This document shows positions 61,452-64,000 of a stretch of 64,000 nt of DNA, in pieces. How positions within the stretch are numbered: the first letter of the stretch is position 1; the number at the start of each line of letters is the position of its first letter. Location of the stretch: assembly GCF_023476645.1 (NCBI RefSeq), contig NZ_JAMCOJ010000010.1:1-64000 (forward strand). Direction: 5' to 3'. The notes under the pieces are model-generated. The model saw nothing but the letters and a program-made list of their open reading frames with translations. It ran no database searches and was not told the origin of the DNA. This DNA is from Cellulophaga sp. 20_2_10 (lineage in GTDB: Bacteria; Bacteroidota; Bacteroidia; Flavobacteriales; Flavobacteriaceae). A program made the position numbers and the translations under genes.

Positions 61452-64000
61452 TTAGAAACTAACATTAATACCTAAACTAAACGCTGGTCTTACGGGGAAA
61501 TACCTTGCTCCTATTCCATGAGCTTCTGGGTCTATACCTTCATCATTATTAGCTATTAACCATAGGTTGTTACCCCTAAGGTTAATATTTGCACTTTTTA
61601 TACCTAATGTCTTTGTTAAATCTGTTGGCAACGAGTACCCTAAAATCACCTCTCTTAATCTAATAAAACCAGCATCTACAACATTTTTGGTACTGTATTT
61701 AGAAAAAGTAGATGTATACAAATCTGATGACGATTTGCTAATTGCAGGGACATCTGTAAACGCCTCATCTCCTGGCTGCTGCCATGCGTATTGCGCATTT
61801 GAGTTTACATTTTGTGGCCTGCTATAAATCTGATCTCCGTTATAAGAATCTTTAAGTAATTTATGTCCTTGATTTGTTACAAACATAAATGATAAACTTA
61901 AATTTTTGTATGTAATGTTGTTTGAAAAAGAACCTGTAAAGGTTGGACTTAATGTACCAGCATATACTAAATCTTCTTTTACCACGTCTCTATATGGACT
62001 AAAATACCCTTCTACTGTTTTTATCTCCCCACTGTTGGTCTTTATTCTAGCATTACCATTTTCATCTAAACCAGCCCAGTCAAAAACATAGAAGCTATTT
62101 GCAGGATTACCCTCTAAACTTTGTGGCCTTTGAGCTAAGAAAACAGGATATTGTTCATTAACAAATACCTCTTTAACTTTGTTTTTATTATGCCTTAAAA
62201 CAATGTTAGATGTCCATATAAAATTGTTTGTTCTAACATTAGTTGTTCCTAGAGATACTTCTATACCATCATTAGTTATAGATGCATCATTTTTAAGTAC
62301 ATAATTACTTCCGTTTGTTGGGTCATTTTTACCAAAAGCAAAAATGTCTGTTGTATTTTTCTTGTAATAATCTACTCCTAGCTTAACATTGTTATTAAAC
62401 ATCGCTATATCTAATCCTACGTTTTTAGTAGATGTACGTTCCCAGCGTAAATTACTAATTGCAGGAGTTGTAATTTCTAATCCTTCTACACCACCAGCTC
62501 TTGAAGACAAGGCGTAAGATGCAATATCAAAAGGGCCATATAAATTAGCTATATTTCCATTAACACCGTAAGAACCTCTTATCGCTAAATTGCTTATAAA
62601 ATCTACATCAAAAAAGTCTTCGTTGTCTATATTCCATTTACCGCCTACAGACCAAAATGGCTTATATCTATACTTAGGATCTGTGCCAAAAAGGTTAGAT
62701 TGATCTAAACGAATACTACCTGTTAACACATATTTTCTATCAAAATCATAACTCATATTACCATATGCAGAAAAGAACCTGTTTGTACTCTCAGTTATTC
62801 TATCATTAAAGTTTATTCCTCCAGACAATATACCTATTGGGTGGTTAATATTATCAACAGTGCTATTACTTGCAGACCCAATTCTATACTTATCTACTGG
62901 TAAAGTATTTAATGAAAACTCATCATACCCAAACCTATCTGTTGTTATGCTAGAGTTAAACATATGCCTAACCTCTGAGCCAGCTAAAGCTCTTATATTA
63001 TGTTTACCAAAACTTACCTCATAATCTAATTGTACTCTACCCGTATAGGCATTAGAGTCTCCTCTGGTTTCTATAATTCTGCCTCCTCTTGGGATGTTTA
63101 GCGTTGTATTATCTCCATTATAATCTACTGGTGATAAATTATTTACAAGAGATCTAATCTCGTAAGATTCTTCTGTTGCAATTCTGGTGTTTCTATTAGA
63201 GCCAGATTCATATTTAAAACCAAAAGTTCCGCGTAATCCTTTTGCTAAATCTGCATGTAACATCGCCTGTATACGTGCATTTAGACCATAGCTTTCTTGG
63301 GTGTAACTTTTTAATTCATTTAACGGATAATAGGTTTCATCATACAAACCTAAATCTACTAGACGTTGTATTTCTATTGGATCTTTACCTCCGTACAATC
63401 CTCCACTTGCTATTGCACCAAATTCCCCCACGGTACCGACAGTAACTGGTAACGGGTTTCCGTTTTCATCAGCAAACAACTCATAAGAACTTATTTGATT
63501 TAAAACAATTTCTCTATTGTATGGTATAGATTTATTGTTTGAAAAAGTTAAATTTCCATTTATATCTAACTTCACTTTTTTAGAAATATCCGTACTATTC
63601 TGAAAATCGAAAATAGTACGTTCAGATTTATCACCTACAAATGAAGACTTACTACTTGTATAGTTTAAAGTAGCTCTAAAAACATTATTATCTCCACCAC
63701 CACTAATACTTAAGTTGTGCTGATGTTCTATTGGACTTTGTGTAAAGTAATCTGAAATTTGAGATAGATTATCTCTACTTCTTAATGGATTAATGCGTGC
63801 ATCTACCTGAGCTTGAGTAAGGCTCCCTTCATTCATAGCCGCCATTGCATTAAAAACCGCCGTACGTGCATCTGGGGAATCATAAAAGTGATTATTTGCC
63901 AAAGTCCACTCATACGTATGGTATGCGTATGATGCCTGGTTTTGCGCTCCAATAATCTGAGCATCTACCAAATCTGAAGAAGATAATCTGTTTAATCTAT
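61452..64000 (-). CDS. SusC/RagA-family TonB-linked transporter, 5' end outside the window
   Basis: About 848 residues of the C-terminal part are visible; the frame runs open to the right edge (the residues just before LVDAQIIGAQ read RLNRLSSSD), so an apparent start at 63971 (TTG) is an artefact. The visible part is the end of the plug and the whole barrel: NLSISGGGDNNVFRATLNY, many aromatic-rich strands, INLRGNNLWL and a terminal LGINVSF. SusC proteins take up oligosaccharides, peptides or other large ligands with TonB energy. The linked thioredoxin-like proteins suggest an unusual cargo. Confidence 0.93.
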   Translation of the reverse strand, partial: RLNRLSSSDLVDAQIIGAQNQASYAYHTYEWTLANNHFYDSPDARTAVFNAMAAMNEGSLTQAQVDARINPLRSRDNLSQISDYFTQSPIEHQHNLSISGGGDNNVFRATLNYTSSKSSFVGDKSERTIFDFQNSTDISKKVKLDINGNLTFSNNKSIPYNREIVLNQISSYELFADENGNPLPVTVGTVGEFGAIASGGLYGGKDPIEIQRLVDLGLYDETYYPLNELKSYTQESYGLNARIQAMLHADLAKGLRGTFGFKYESGSNRNTRIATEESYEIRSLVNNLSPVDYNGDNTTLNIPRGGRIIETRGDSNAYTGRVQLDYEVSFGKHNIRALAGSEVRHMFNSSITTDRFGYDEFSLNTLPVDKYRIGSASNSTVDNINHPIGILSGGINFNDRITESTNRFFSAYGNMSYDFDRKYVLTGSIRLDQSNLFGTDPKYRYKPFWSVGGKWNIDNEDFFDVDFISNLAIRGSYGVNGNIANLYGPFDIASYALSSRAGGVEGLEITTPAISNLRWERTSTKNVGLDIAMFNNNVKLGVDYYKKNTTDIFAFGKNDPTNGSNYVLKNDASITNDGIEVSLGTTNVRTNNFIWTSNIVLRHNKNKVKEVFVNEQYPVFLAQRPQSLEGNPANSFYVFDWAGLDENGNARIKTNSGEIKTVEGYFSPYRDVVKEDLVYAGTLSPTFTGSFSNNITYKNLSLSFMFVTNQGHKLLKDSYNGDQIYSRPQNVNSNAQYAWQQPGDEAFTDVPAISKSSSDLYTSTFSKYSTKNVVDAGFIRLREVILGYSLPTDLTKTLGIKSANINLRGNNLWLIANNDEGIDPEAHGIGARYFPVRPAFSLGINVSF

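Noticed and set aside
63971-64000. A TTG at 63971 as start of the SusC-type gene
   Set aside because: The frame stays open to the window edge, and SusC proteins have a signal and plug domain of more than 100 further residues, so the gene is simply cut.

Overview
The window looks like a chromosomal segment of a low-GC marine Flavobacteriaceae (Bacteroidota). The reasons are: AT-rich coding sequence with little Shine-Dalgarno signal; -7 promoter boxes of the TAnnTTTG type (the best, TTG-N19-TATATTTG, precedes a tRNA-Asp gene); a SusC/SusD pair; an N-acylornithine carbamoyltransferase (argF') type arginine pathway; a mevalonate route; a 667-residue urocanate hydratase; and BlaR1-type M56 peptidases with TonB-like C-termini. 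The genus cannot be fixed from sequence reading alone.

Layout. 1-3619 (+): a GIY-YIG nuclease remnant, then rhodanese, TIGR04282 transferase, purine nucleoside phosphorylase, DUF547 and TIGR04283 glycosyltransferase, a set that resembles an arsenosugar-type cluster cut by the left edge. 3616-9332 (-): LysM/amidase, a BamA/TamA-like outer-membrane protein, a lipoprotein, a GH113-like lipoprotein hydrolase, an outer-membrane protein with an (AAC)8 leader, and a second DUF547 protein. 9548-17430 (+): an FAD oxidoreductase with a membrane ferredoxin protein, a MORN protein, then three glycosyltransferases (dolichyl-P-mannose-synthase-like, cellulose-synthase-like, GT-C-like) interrupted by a HEPN-like gene. 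17450-26530 (+): an arginine operon (GNAT acetyltransferase, argG, argC, proC, argD, argF', argB, argE, argH). It is preceded by a 27-codon leader ORF ending Arg-Arg-Arg-Pro-stop and an intrinsic-terminator hairpin, and closed by a strong terminator.

26597-34858: a 21-residue membrane micropeptide, an RsuA/RluB-type protein whose catalytic Asp position reads Ala, a small rearranged locus (63-bp copy of the nitrilase 3' end, two REP-like repeats and a hypothetical membrane ORF), a nitrilase, a UbiA prenyltransferase, mevalonate kinase, diphosphomevalonate decarboxylase, DUF1697, a BaiN-type flavoprotein and a glycerophosphodiesterase. 34965-40757 (-): a LacI regulator and a BlaI-BlaR1/TonB-BlaR1/TonB-TPR regulatory set with a 14-bp palindrome upstream. 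40923-54245: DUF456, M28 peptidase, nitroreductase, LysR divergent from hutH-hutI-hutU, thioredoxin, M1 aminopeptidase, DUF58, tRNA-Asp, DUF808.

54339-64000 (-): one probable operon of SusC (cut by the right edge), SusD, a MORN protein, TlpA/DUF4369, an unrecognised 498-residue exported protein, a DsbD-alpha domain, thioredoxin and a second TlpA/DUF4369. It couples nutrient import to periplasmic thiol chemistry. The most novel-looking items are the arginine leader peptide, the SusCD-thioredoxin island, the BlaR1/TonB circuit with an internal tandem duplication, and the possibly inactive pseudouridine synthase. All calls come from reading the sequence; no database search was run.
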